Shown here: positions 12,701 to 19,677 of the stretch, in pieces
Layout of the letters: each line of letters begins with the position of its first letter
Numbering within the stretch: position 1 is the stretch's first letter
NCBI RefSeq assembly: GCF_021369635.1
Contig: NZ_JAJNBZ010000006.1
Span: 124,001-188,000 of the forward strand
Length of the DNA stretch: 64,000 nucleotides
DNA from: Paenibacillus profundus
GTDB lineage: Bacteria > Bacillota > Bacilli > Paenibacillales > Paenibacillaceae
Reading direction: 5' to 3'
Program-made: the position numbers and the translations under genes
Notes under the pieces: generated by a model
The model's database searches: none
What the model was told of the DNA's origin: nothing
Seen by the model: only the letters and a program-made list of their open reading frames with translations

Positions 12701-13250
12701 TTTCCTGCTGGTAACGGTCCATGAAATCACGCAGAAGAATAACGATGGACCATGCATCTGTAATAATATGATGCAGAGACAGAAGAAGGCGGGGTGGACG
12801 CTTGGGAGCGCAGTACAAGTTGACACGGAACAGCGGTCCTTCATTTAATGAGAATGGCATCTTCAGATGTCTGGCGAACATGGCTTCCGCCTCTGGTCCC
12901 CATTCGTCCAGACGGTGCACCCGAAAATCGACTTCGCAATCCGGCTTGACAATCCGCTTAATGTCTCCGTTTTCCATCATAAATGTGGTGCGAAGTGAAC
13001 TATATGTATCGGACAGGCTCTGAAACGTTGCTTGCAGCTTGCGCTCATCTACCGGTGATAAAATATCCCATGCCGCTTGAATGTGGTAGGCACAATTGTC
13101 TGGATTGACATGCTGCAGCAACCAAAGCGCTTTTTGCCCATACGATACCATAGTATCTCGCTTCTCCGAGCGCTGCTGCAGCAGCTGTTGGATCAGCTTT
13201 TCTTTTTCCGCGCGGGATAAGCCAGCGACGACAATCGAATCATTCTTCAT
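6708..13250 (-). CDS. Two-module NRPS, C-A-PCP-C-A-PCP
   Basis: About 2180-residue peptide synthetase with two elongation modules. Module 1 has a condensation domain with HHIITDA (the usual final G is A), an adenylation domain with FTSGSTGKPK and specificity residues I read as D-A-F-V-I-A-A-V-W (hydrophobic or aromatic substrate likely), and a carrier domain with GGHSLLATQ. Module 2 has HHIMTDG and an adenylation domain of different style: its A4 region reads GHDPLLRDIF and its A5 region YGATETPQ, as in alpha-aminoadipate reductase (Lys2)-type domains. I cannot predict its amino acid. A carrier domain (GGHSLLLIR) and a basic tail follow. No epimerase or thioesterase is present. Two in-frame ATGs lie at 13256 and 13250; I chose the second because the AGGAG site is only one base from the first. 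Confidence 0.92.
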   Translation of the reverse strand: MKNDSIVVAGLSRAEKEKLIQQLLQQRSEKRDTMVSYGQKALWLLQHVNPDNCAYHIQAAWDILSPVDERKLQATFQSLSDTYSSLRTTFMMENGDIKRIVKPDCEVDFRVHRLDEWGPEAEAMFARHLKMPFSLNEGPLFRVNLYCAPKRPPRLLLSLHHIITDAWSIVILLRDFMDRYQQEISEGHPYIEERSYSAFVEWQDRYLKSARAEHDWLYWKKTLAGPLPVCSLIADNPGAMIEGNRGSSCTFRFSESLSQEIIQLSRKLGITLNSLLLASFAALLYRYTEQEELVIGTFASGRSEAGLERIFGYFVNTVAIRLECSGDLSFQQLSDEVKRKVLESMEHQDYPFPLVVERLQPERDARVSPIFQVAFVMERAQSSEGRRSPLFISNDQDRVELGSMILQPVPLETADTQFELVLMMEETETFIHGSFMYRSKLFSDSFMATMARLFTDLLEHIVRNPQERIGNLRFYQTPYGQKEQHVLPTAAEPHICLHHLLEYQGEYRPEAAAITFLHETVSYRQLDQRANQIARLLARRGVKKGDFAGVCLERSPDMVAAVFAVLKLGAVFIPIDPAYPPQRKAYMVELVNMAAIISASTVDPHSFGDRVELVLLDLNEEEIACQSVQPVKENIGIHDLAYVIFTSGSTGKPKAVLVEHRGIWNMAEAQRRYFDLNDTSKILQFASFSFDAWIFEIVMAFRSGGTLCMAAAETLLPGKPMVRWMKEQRISHAVLPPSVLSLIPDVNLPDLQVVISAGEACTREIVARWAPGRRFFNAYGPSEATVWVTVKECFAQESVIDLGEAIPNVEIHVFNEYLQHPLPGAIGELHVGGVGLARGYYNNAEMTEAKFIAYPDAEQPQAKRLYKTGDLVRCLSDGSLQFVGRKDDQVKIRGVRIHLGEIEHHLSEHAGIAGNAVLVTGALPEHAALAAFIVLQPHVLWDETGVRNFLKERMPGHYIPSRFIVIGNMPLTPNGKVDRKALQASLEHHAHDAVEERSYSNNFVEEILMEMWKRLLAKKQVRVDDQFFEAGGHSLLATQLISNIHDVFSIELPIHTVFAKPMLREMAHEIRLLQEDAGTGAAQQEIIPLNRTGDYRVPLTSAQQRMWFLQKLDEAQTAYLIPGVLSLEGPVDMDALQLSLQEIIRRHDSLRASIHLENGSPVAAIRADVTFQLEVKDCTEEDAWQWMHAECCRPIYFSNDLYRITLLHTGDNRHYLVMVLHHIMTDGWSMGIIMNELRQLYAGQVEKKRVELPYPPLAYSDYALWEQSWLDSDSYQQQLRYWTGMLRKPIPPLTLPSDYPRSPVQSYRGKRICLQLPQALSEPLMALGQRHNCTLFMTLIAIFNLLLYRLSGASDIAVGVPIAGRNQQNLDKVVGLFVNTLLLRTDLSGEPDFTRLLMQIRETAIGAYAHQDMPFEKLVETLRPDRDLSRSSMFQVMFNMLNIPPVTAEFSGLTVQIVDMDEHDSKCDITLYAQENADGIHLEMVYAADLFREERAAEMLAQFQCLCHQVVENPERSIEQYSLLTENSNALLPDPALRLKHADDDLLKPIHVLFADMAERCPEAAAVIDRDEAVYTYRDLDRLSDELASNLIQHTQEKRGVIAVCGERSVSLIVALLAVLKSGSVFIVLDPAHPSGRLAEMIKVSSANGIVFLDTGNAQPTSLYDDLTNLVSFTMHYDGTAGCTNTNYSSSEKLAQIGISLHDTAYILFTSGTTAVPKGIPCTHEPLSNFIRWYVNEFRLDSQDRFSMFSGLGHDPLLRDIFVPLSIGAAVCIPDGSKLVIPSYINQWMARHKITVSHLTPAMGMVIAGWSGHERNGCVLGDWRYALFGGDVLVPSHIENMRAIAPRIRCFNCYGATETPQIMGIYAIPAPLGPFIPIGKGREGAQLLVMDSELRQKGIGETGEICIRSPYLASGYLTAADADGNPSSFVQNPYTSAEDDYIYRTSDLGRYMPDGNVEFIARQGDIVKVRGYRIQLREIQQVILQHPSVTDCFMLCQVHQDNRIIAYVVPAQQPFHPSGLQLHLREKLPDYMLPAVYMELAQIPLTRNGKIDVERLPEPDAFNYRDEQQATAMPETALQQKLAEVWQHHLNVKEVGIHDNFFEAGGHSLLLIRVQQHLEEALQRQIHVVDLFKYPTIYLLARYLEGSGEAEEERHTTAHRKSKQRAAQQAQKSRRKGERK

Positions 13251-13286
13251 CTTCATTCTCCTGTCATTGACTTCCTGAAATCGTAA

Positions 13287-16200
13287 TCATTCAGATCCTT
13301 TTTGCGTTAAAAGCAGCAATAATCGATCCATGTCTTCGTCGGACAGTTCGCTCACATCGCGCTCCATATCATCCGATGCTAGTAAATCGTCTATCTGCGA
13401 ATGTTCCCCAGCATCCTGACATCGGGTATCCTGCAAAATCTCACTCATTTTTAGCGCAGCCTGCCGCGTTGTTGTTCCTTCCAGAAAATGAACGAGCGGC
13501 AAAGATACTTGGAACTCCTGCTCGATTTTGTGCTTAAGCTGCAGGGCCATAATGGAATCCATACCAAGCATGACCAAGGGTTGGTCCATGGATAAGTCCG
13601 CAGCCGGAGTTATCTTCAATATGCTTGCAAAGAGGGTCTGTAAATGCTGTTCCAACAGCGGCAGAGCCTGTTCGCGCTCGTGAGCAACCTGAATGATTGA
13701 CTGTACGGACAGTGCGGCATGGTGGCCGGTCAGGCTATCTTCCGTAACGGGAGGCGCTGCAATCGTCCCCTGAAGAGGCGCATCCGAATCGTCGATCCAG
13801 AATCTTTTTTTCTCCCAGGGATAGGTCGGAATGGAGACGCACTCACCTTTAGATCCCATGTTCCCCCATTTCAACTCCACACCGTGCTGATACAGCTTGA
13901 CAGCGGCCTGCAGCATGGACTCCCCGTCGTCACCCTTGCGCATGGAGAACAGCGCGAGCTTCGCCCTGCAATCCTCAAAGCATTCCTCTACATTTTGAAT
14001 TAGCACTGGATGCGGTCCAACCTCCACAAATGCTTCGTACCCGTCCTGCTTCGCCTTGACCAGCGCATCCGCAAACAAAACAGGCTTACGCATATTGTCC
14101 AACCAATGATCCGCATGAATTCGCAGACCGTTCTCTACCTGGCCTGTCACCGTCGAATAAATACGCAGATGTGCCAATCGATGTCGAATTGATTTGACTT
14201 CGGAATGGAACCGATCGCATAAAGGCTCCATTTGTCTGCTGTGAAAAGCGAACGAGCTTGAAAGCGGGTAGGTTTTGACTGTATCGGGCAGATTCTGAAT
14301 AAAGCGTTCCACTTCATATTTGTCTCCGGAGAGCACGATAGACGCTGGTCCATTAACGGCAGCTATACACAGGCTCGAATAGCTGTTGTCCGCCAGCCGC
14401 TGTTCAATATCAGCAAGTGGAATACGGACGAGTGCCATGGCTCCCTGTCCTTGGGTCGTCTGCATAAGCTTACTGCGCCAATATACAATCAGCAGCGCGT
14501 CTTCCAAGCTGAGCACGCCTGCCGTATAATGCGCGGCAATCTCACCCAAGCTGTGTCCGATCACGGCCTTCGGCTCAACTCCCCAGCTTTTCCACAAGGC
14601 TGCGAGGGATACCTGAACGGCGAAGACCAGCGGCTGCGCCGCATCGGTACGATCAGACCAGTCATCAACTTGGTCACGGTGAATCTCGTCCCAGAGAGAC
14701 CATCCCGCATAGTTGTCCCATAACGCATCGCATTCTAAAAAAACGCGTTTAAACTCGCCTTCATGTTCAAGGAAATATCGCCCCATGCCTGGCCATTGGT
14801 TGCCTTGACCCGAGAAGACGAACACCATTTTGGACACATCGATGGTTCCGCAGCGTGCGTCGAGTCGTTCCAACTCCCCGATGAGCTCCGTACGATTGCT
14901 GCCGATAGCGGCCCCGCGCCATGCACGATGCGTCCTTCTTCGTTGAGCTGTATAGCAAATATCGGTCAGCGGCATATCGGGATGTTCATGCAAATATTGC
15001 TTCGTGTCGGCTGCCAATCGGGCCAAAGCACTCTCGGTGTTGGCTGACAGAGGCAAGAAATACAGCTTCGGGTCTTCCCTCTTCTGTGGAACCGTCCCTA
15101 CAGGGACATATTGTTGAAGCACGACATGGGCATTCGTTCCTCCGAAGCCAAAGGAGCTTACTCCGGCCAAAGCGGGTCTGCCGCCTGCCGGCCGTGTCGT
15201 TGACTGCCTCACCACTTGAAGCGGCAGGTCTTGGAACGGGATATATGGGTTGATTTGCTCAAAATGCAAATTGGGCACCCACTCCCTGTTTTTTAAGCAA
15301 AGCACTGTTTTTATAAAACCAGCAATTCCAGCCGCCGCCTCCAAATGTCCAAAATTGGTCTTTACGGAACCAATATAACACTTATCCAGCATGGAACGAT
15401 TGGTTGACAGCACCCGCCCTATAGCCTGGACTTCAATCGGATCTCCCAAAGCGGTGCCCGTCCCGTGCGCCTCGATGTAGTCTATATGTTCCGCGTGAAC
15501 ACCGGCAATACGGTATGCCTCCTTCAGCACCTCTTCCTGAGCCTGTAAATTGGGAGCGGTCAATCCATTGCTCAAACCATCCTGATTGATAGCGCTGCCC
15601 CGTATAACGGCGTATATCTTATCTTGGTCACGAAGAGCGTCGGACAGCGGCTTCAATATGACGGCACCCGCTCCTTCCCCGCGAACGTAACCGTCCGCCC
15701 GGGAATCAAACGTTTTGCATCTGCCGTCTGCCGAGAGCATACCCGCCTCGAAGAAGGCCTTGCTTATTCCTGGGTTTAATATCACATTCACTCCGCTGGC
15801 GATGGCCATGTCAGATTCACCTGTTCTCAGGCTTTGGCAAGCCAGATGAATGGCGACCAGCGAAGAAGAACACGCTGTATCCACAGCCAGGCTGGGACCA
15901 CGCAAGTTCCATATGTAAGAAATTCTGTTGGCAGCAATGCATTTGGAATTTCCCGTTACTCTGTAAATACTGCTCTGCCCGAAATCCGATAGCTTGCTGT
16001 AGCCGTAATCGTTGCTGGAAATCCCCGCAAAAACCCCTGTCCTCGAGCCGCTTAAACGTTCGTTCGTCAGTCCCGCATCCTCAATCGCTTCCCATACCAC
16101 TTCCAACAGCATCCGCTGCTGGGGGTCCATCTGCTCCGCTTCACGCGGAGATATGTAAAAAGCCTCATTGTCAAACCGATCGATATCGTCCACAAGTCCG

Positions 16201-16655
16201 GCGTAACGCATTCCGTCCTGTGCAAAATGGGCCGAACGCTCTACTGGTATTTCCGAAATGCAGTCCAATCCGCTGTGCAAATTTCGCCAATATTCGGAGA
16301 TGTTTTTTGCTTTTGGGAACCGGCATCCCATCCCGATTACCGCAACACCATCCGCATGCTCCTGCATAGAACCTCCAGACCGGATATAGCCACGTTTGTC
16401 TTCACCACGGGAAGAATAATATTGGGCCACGGAATGAATAGATGGATAGTCCCAGAACAAGGTCGGATCGACAGCATGACTGACAAAGCTCTCCAATTCT
16501 CCAGACAAAGACACCAATTCCTTGGAATCGAGTCCGTAATATGAAAACGGAACCGACGCTTCTATTTCACTTGGCGAAAGCTGCTTCACAGCGCTGATTT
16601 TCTGTACGAACCACCTGCAAATGTCGTTGTAACGGCTGCTCTGTTCCCCGCTCAT
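13287..16655 (-). CDS. Polyketide synthase ACP-KS-AT-ACP, loading/first extension
   Basis: 1122-residue PKS. An N-terminal acyl carrier domain (residues 10-85, attachment Ser44 in GLDSKEL) probably receives the fatty acid activated by the FAAL encoded just upstream. The ketosynthase (about 103-525) has DTACSSS with Cys262, EAHGTGTALGDP and KTNFGHLEAAAG. The acyltransferase (about 600-900) has FSGQGNQWPGMG, GHSLGE and AFH (malonyl type). A second carrier domain near 1000-1080 has the serine in LGMDSIMAL, followed by an acidic tail suited to docking with the NRPS. No reducing domains are present. Its ATG directly follows the FAAL stop (TGAATG), so the two are translationally coupled. It extends the starter acyl chain by one malonate unit. 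Confidence 0.92.
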   Translation of the reverse strand: MSGEQSSRYNDICRWFVQKISAVKQLSPSEIEASVPFSYYGLDSKELVSLSGELESFVSHAVDPTLFWDYPSIHSVAQYYSSRGEDKRGYIRSGGSMQEHADGVAVIGMGCRFPKAKNISEYWRNLHSGLDCISEIPVERSAHFAQDGMRYAGLVDDIDRFDNEAFYISPREAEQMDPQQRMLLEVVWEAIEDAGLTNERLSGSRTGVFAGISSNDYGYSKLSDFGQSSIYRVTGNSKCIAANRISYIWNLRGPSLAVDTACSSSLVAIHLACQSLRTGESDMAIASGVNVILNPGISKAFFEAGMLSADGRCKTFDSRADGYVRGEGAGAVILKPLSDALRDQDKIYAVIRGSAINQDGLSNGLTAPNLQAQEEVLKEAYRIAGVHAEHIDYIEAHGTGTALGDPIEVQAIGRVLSTNRSMLDKCYIGSVKTNFGHLEAAAGIAGFIKTVLCLKNREWVPNLHFEQINPYIPFQDLPLQVVRQSTTRPAGGRPALAGVSSFGFGGTNAHVVLQQYVPVGTVPQKREDPKLYFLPLSANTESALARLAADTKQYLHEHPDMPLTDICYTAQRRRTHRAWRGAAIGSNRTELIGELERLDARCGTIDVSKMVFVFSGQGNQWPGMGRYFLEHEGEFKRVFLECDALWDNYAGWSLWDEIHRDQVDDWSDRTDAAQPLVFAVQVSLAALWKSWGVEPKAVIGHSLGEIAAHYTAGVLSLEDALLIVYWRSKLMQTTQGQGAMALVRIPLADIEQRLADNSYSSLCIAAVNGPASIVLSGDKYEVERFIQNLPDTVKTYPLSSSFAFHSRQMEPLCDRFHSEVKSIRHRLAHLRIYSTVTGQVENGLRIHADHWLDNMRKPVLFADALVKAKQDGYEAFVEVGPHPVLIQNVEECFEDCRAKLALFSMRKGDDGESMLQAAVKLYQHGVELKWGNMGSKGECVSIPTYPWEKKRFWIDDSDAPLQGTIAAPPVTEDSLTGHHAALSVQSIIQVAHEREQALPLLEQHLQTLFASILKITPAADLSMDQPLVMLGMDSIMALQLKHKIEQEFQVSLPLVHFLEGTTTRQAALKMSEILQDTRCQDAGEHSQIDDLLASDDMERDVSELSDEDMDRLLLLLTQKGSE

Positions 16656-18377
16656 TCAATCACCCCACACGATTAAACTTCCGTTCAGATACATGTCTTT
16701 GCATTTGCGGCGTTGAATCTTGTTGCTGGATGTTTTCGGAATATTTAGAGGTTTAACAATTTTGATATCGTAGGTATGAAGCTGGAATTTTTCGATAATT
16801 TCTGCTTTAATATGACGGGTTATCTCTTTCAGACACATTTCCATGTCGAGCTGTTGCCGTTGAACGATATGTTTGAATTCCCTATTCATTTCGCACAGCA
16901 CGACAAGCTCCTCACTGCCTTGTACGTCAATTGAGAAAGCGGCTGTACTGGCGACATTGATTTCCGAATGACAACTTGCAGCAATTTCCTCGATATCATG
17001 GGGATAATAATTTTGCCCGCGAATAATGATCAAATCTTTCAACCGCCCGGTAATGTACAATTCTCCATCGCAGATAAAGCCAAGATCGCCTGTCCGCAAA
17101 AAAGGGCCTTCCCCCGTATCTGACAGGCAAGCGGCAAACATTTCTCTACTGCCTTCTGGAGCTCCCCAATACCCTTTGGCGACACTATCGCCTTTAATCC
17201 AAATCTCGCCCGCTTTCCCTGCCGCACATTCGATCATTGTGAGCGGGTCTACGATTTTAATTTGCTGATACGATAAAATTTGCCCGCATCCGACTTGTGC
17301 ACGCGATGTATTGGGCGAACAATCTTCAATGACAATATCGTTGCTTTGCAGAGCCTTCTCATCAATATGTAAAAACTTAGGAGGAGCTTCTCTTTCCCCA
17401 ACCGTTACGCATAGTGTTCCTTCAGCCAAGCCGTAACTGGGCAGCATAGCCTCTTCACGAAAACCGCATTCCCGAAAAGCATTGCAAAACTCCCGGATCG
17501 TGTCCGCTCGCACTGGTTCAGCCCCATTAAAGGCGTTCGCCCAATGGCTCAAATTCAAATCGCTTTTATCTTCAACCGATATTTTTTGGACGCACAGCCG
17601 ATAGGCGAAGTCGGGGCCACCACTGAAAGTGACTCCATATTTGCTGATCGTCCGCAGCCACCTGATCGGTTTTTGCACAAAATCCAAAGGTGACATGATA
17701 TAACAGCATCCGCCATTGTAAATATTTTGCAAAACAACTCCAATAAGGCCCATATCATGATACATTGGCAGCCAAGTTGCCATAATGGTGTGATCCGAGT
17801 GTTGAAACCGTTGTTTCATCATCTCTAAATTGTGAAGTAAGTTGAGGTGACTCACCATTACCCCTTTGGGGGCACTGGTCGAGCCGGACGTATATTGGAG
17901 AAAAGCAATATGATCAGAGAAAATCGTGTCGATCTGCGGCTTATATTCGTAATCGCTCTGTAATATCTCATCAAGCTTGATCGAGTGGACGTTACGCATC
18001 ATCTCAGGAAGTTTTTCGGGATCTTGAAGGGATTGCACAATTACCAGAGCTGGCTTGGCATCGTTATAGATCGATGCGATCCGCTCCGCATTTCGTGATT
18101 TACTGGGAGGGTAGACCGGTACCGGAAGTGATTTTGCATACATACATCCGAAAAAAGCAATGATGTAATCAATCCCGCTGGGCAGCAGAATCATGATTCT
18201 CTCGCCTTCCAAATTCAGAAGCTGAAAATAGGCGGCAAGTTTTTGGGATTGGCGGCACAATTCGCGATATGTGCAGCTGTCGCTCTCCACTTCCCCGTCT
18301 TTTAAATATACAAACGCTTTTCTATCCGGGTGCTGATGCGCCATTTTTTCCAACACTTCCAGCAAATTTCGATACAC
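16656..18377 (-). CDS. Fatty acyl-AMP ligase (FAAL), starter unit activation
   Basis: 573-residue member of the acyl-adenylate superfamily. The motif LQYTSGSTSAPKGVMVSH and the sequence WLPMYHDMGLIG are typical of FAAL proteins, which form acyl-adenylates and pass the chain to a carrier protein instead of CoA. The C-terminal part (GRLKDLIIIRGQNYYPHDIE) is the usual mobile subdomain. It is the first gene of the assembly line and is contiguous with a PKS that begins with a carrier domain, so it almost certainly loads a fatty acid onto that domain. The start is GTG at 18377, with TAGGAGG seven bases upstream. Its preferred chain length cannot be read from the sequence. Confidence 0.93.
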   Translation of the reverse strand: MYRNLLEVLEKMAHQHPDRKAFVYLKDGEVESDSCTYRELCRQSQKLAAYFQLLNLEGERIMILLPSGIDYIIAFFGCMYAKSLPVPVYPPSKSRNAERIASIYNDAKPALVIVQSLQDPEKLPEMMRNVHSIKLDEILQSDYEYKPQIDTIFSDHIAFLQYTSGSTSAPKGVMVSHLNLLHNLEMMKQRFQHSDHTIMATWLPMYHDMGLIGVVLQNIYNGGCCYIMSPLDFVQKPIRWLRTISKYGVTFSGGPDFAYRLCVQKISVEDKSDLNLSHWANAFNGAEPVRADTIREFCNAFRECGFREEAMLPSYGLAEGTLCVTVGEREAPPKFLHIDEKALQSNDIVIEDCSPNTSRAQVGCGQILSYQQIKIVDPLTMIECAAGKAGEIWIKGDSVAKGYWGAPEGSREMFAACLSDTGEGPFLRTGDLGFICDGELYITGRLKDLIIIRGQNYYPHDIEEIAASCHSEINVASTAAFSIDVQGSEELVVLCEMNREFKHIVQRQQLDMEMCLKEITRHIKAEIIEKFQLHTYDIKIVKPLNIPKTSSNKIQRRKCKDMYLNGSLIVWGD

Positions 18378-18750
18378 TCTTATTCCTCCTACCTAGTTTT
18401 GGCTATTGCCAAATGCAGATACTTAAGAAGCAGAGTTATTGAATTGCTAATAGTATAACAAATAATCTATCAAATACAATATTATTCATATAATTATAAT
18501 ATTTAATAATTATTGACACTAATTATTGACACCATATTTTTTACTGATCATGTTCGAGCGCTCCTTACCTTCCTCAATTCCACATATTTCATGTGCAGAT
18601 GTTAGTTTGTTGCAATATACTACGATTGTCTTTTTATGTCAATGTATATTGATAGTTTGGCAAAGTTAAAGCCTTAAGCCATTAGCGCTGCAATTATATT
18701 TAACATTATTAAACTTCGGGGAGCTATTCCATTACGCATAATGATAAAGA
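18378..18750. other. AT-rich leader/promoter region upstream of the FAAL-PKS-NRPS genes
   Basis: About 370 bp with no supported gene. It contains the ribosome site of the FAAL gene next to 18378 and a very AT-rich stretch (18440-18540). A direct repeat AATTATTGACAC occurs twice, at about 18508 and 18521. In the minus-strand direction these copies lie upstream of a TATAAT-like sequence and could be an operator for the cluster, but I see no clearly spaced minus-strand -35/-10 pair. Confidence 0.35.
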
Positions 18751-18782
18751 ACTCCCCCATTTCGTTAGAGAAATGGAGGAGT
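18751..18782 (-). terminator. Intrinsic terminator-like hairpin
   Basis: Stem of about 13 bp (one mismatch) with a six-base loop. Read on the minus strand it is followed by TTCTTTATCATT. It lies about 30 bp after the stop of the minus-strand ORF 18811-19308 and would end its transcript before the FAAL gene leader. Confidence 0.6.
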
Positions 18783-18810
18783 CCGGTGGGTCTAGGGCGG
18801 TGAAAGTTGT

Positions 18811-19308
18811 TCAGGCCGTCGTGTACCATATATAAAGATAAACAATTTCCTCGTTATGCCCTAATAGTTGAAACAAATTCCAGTCATCAAAAATAACAAC
18901 ATTGTTGGAATCATTAGCAATTTCATGCTCGAACTCAATATCTGCATTCATTTCATTCATCTTTTTTACAGCGGTTGTTCCGCTTATTTCTTCGAAAAGT
19001 CCGTTTTTCATCACATAATATACTGCCTTATAAAGGACATTGATTCTGTTATGTTCCACAAGAGTCTTATCCCATTCCCACTCTTCTTCTATATACTCAA
19101 GTCTTTCTAGAAGTAATATAAAGCCTTCTATATTGGTGTTAACATATCCCCTGTTCAACGATATAAAATAAGATGAAACTTCGCTCGCCGGGTCGATGTA
19201 TGCTTGAATGCGGAATTCGTCTGCAAACAGAAACTCCTTTGTATGAAGATGATGTAGAAATGAAGTGACTTGTTCTCTATTTATAATTGTATTCCCCCCC
19301 CAATACAT
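18811..19308 (-). CDS. Hypothetical protein, 165 aa, start uncertain
   Basis: I do not recognise the family. The protein is acidic, with the features of a small cytoplasmic protein and no membrane segment or signal peptide. It begins MYWGG over a run of eight G residues, and no Shine-Dalgarno sequence precedes the ATG. The reading frame continues upstream of that ATG (reading PPDREL before MYWGG) but is not clearly linked to a start. The 5' part may therefore have been lost, or the gene may be expressed only after slippage in the G run. It sits between a truncated GNAT gene and a terminator hairpin. A similar YWGG/G-run junction occurs at 38.94 kb. An immunity-type protein is possible but unproven. 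Confidence 0.45.
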   Translation of the reverse strand: MYWGGNTIINREQVTSFLHHLHTKEFLFADEFRIQAYIDPASEVSSYFISLNRGYVNTNIEGFILLLERLEYIEEEWEWDKTLVEHNRINVLYKAVYYVMKNGLFEEISGTTAVKKMNEMNADIEFEHEIANDSNNVVIFDDWNLFQLLGHNEEIVYLYIWYTTA

Positions 19309-19338
19309 TAGCTCGCGGTCAGGTGGCGTGACCGGCGT

Positions 19339-19482
19339 TCAACTGTCTTCCAAGGTCCGAATTTTCGCCGGATAGTGCGTCCATATTTCAGGATGCTCAG
19401 AGTATTCGTACAAATTCGGGATATGATCGAATTCGAGCGGAATCAGCTTGATGCGTTCACCTTGCAGTTCATGAAATTCCAT
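19339..19482 (-). pseudogene. Truncated GNAT acetyltransferase, N-terminal 47 codons
   Basis: A good ribosome site (GGGAGAG, seven bases from the ATG at 19482) opens a frame reading MEFHELQGERIKLIPLE and then HPEIWTHYP. This is the typical start of RimJ/RimL-like GNAT acetyltransferases, which are normally about 170-190 residues. The frame stops after 47 codons and the rest of the domain is absent downstream, so this is a remnant. Confidence 0.6.
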
Positions 19483-19624
19483 ACCTAACTCTCCCTATAA
19501 ACAATTTGGATATGCAGCACTCGATCGGCTCGAACAACATATGTCATTTTATGTATTCGTGAAATTGTGGAATTCTCCTCTTTCAACAACTATCTTAACA
19601 ACTCGAAAGGATGAAGAAAGAAAT

Positions 19625-19663
19625 AAGACCCTGAATCACGACAAATTCGTCATTCAGGGTCTT
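19625..19663 (-). terminator. Intrinsic terminator of gntP-gntK
   Basis: Perfect 12-bp stem (AAGACCCTGAAT and its complement). On the minus strand it is followed by a T-rich tail (ATTTCTTTC). It lies 15 bp beyond the gntK stop codon. Confidence 0.85.
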
Positions 19664-19677
19664 CCCTCAAATATAGG

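Noticed and set aside
18505-18532. Two TTGACA-like sequences suggesting plus-strand promoters
   Set aside because: No -10 element at proper spacing and no plus-strand gene downstream. Kept only as a direct repeat.
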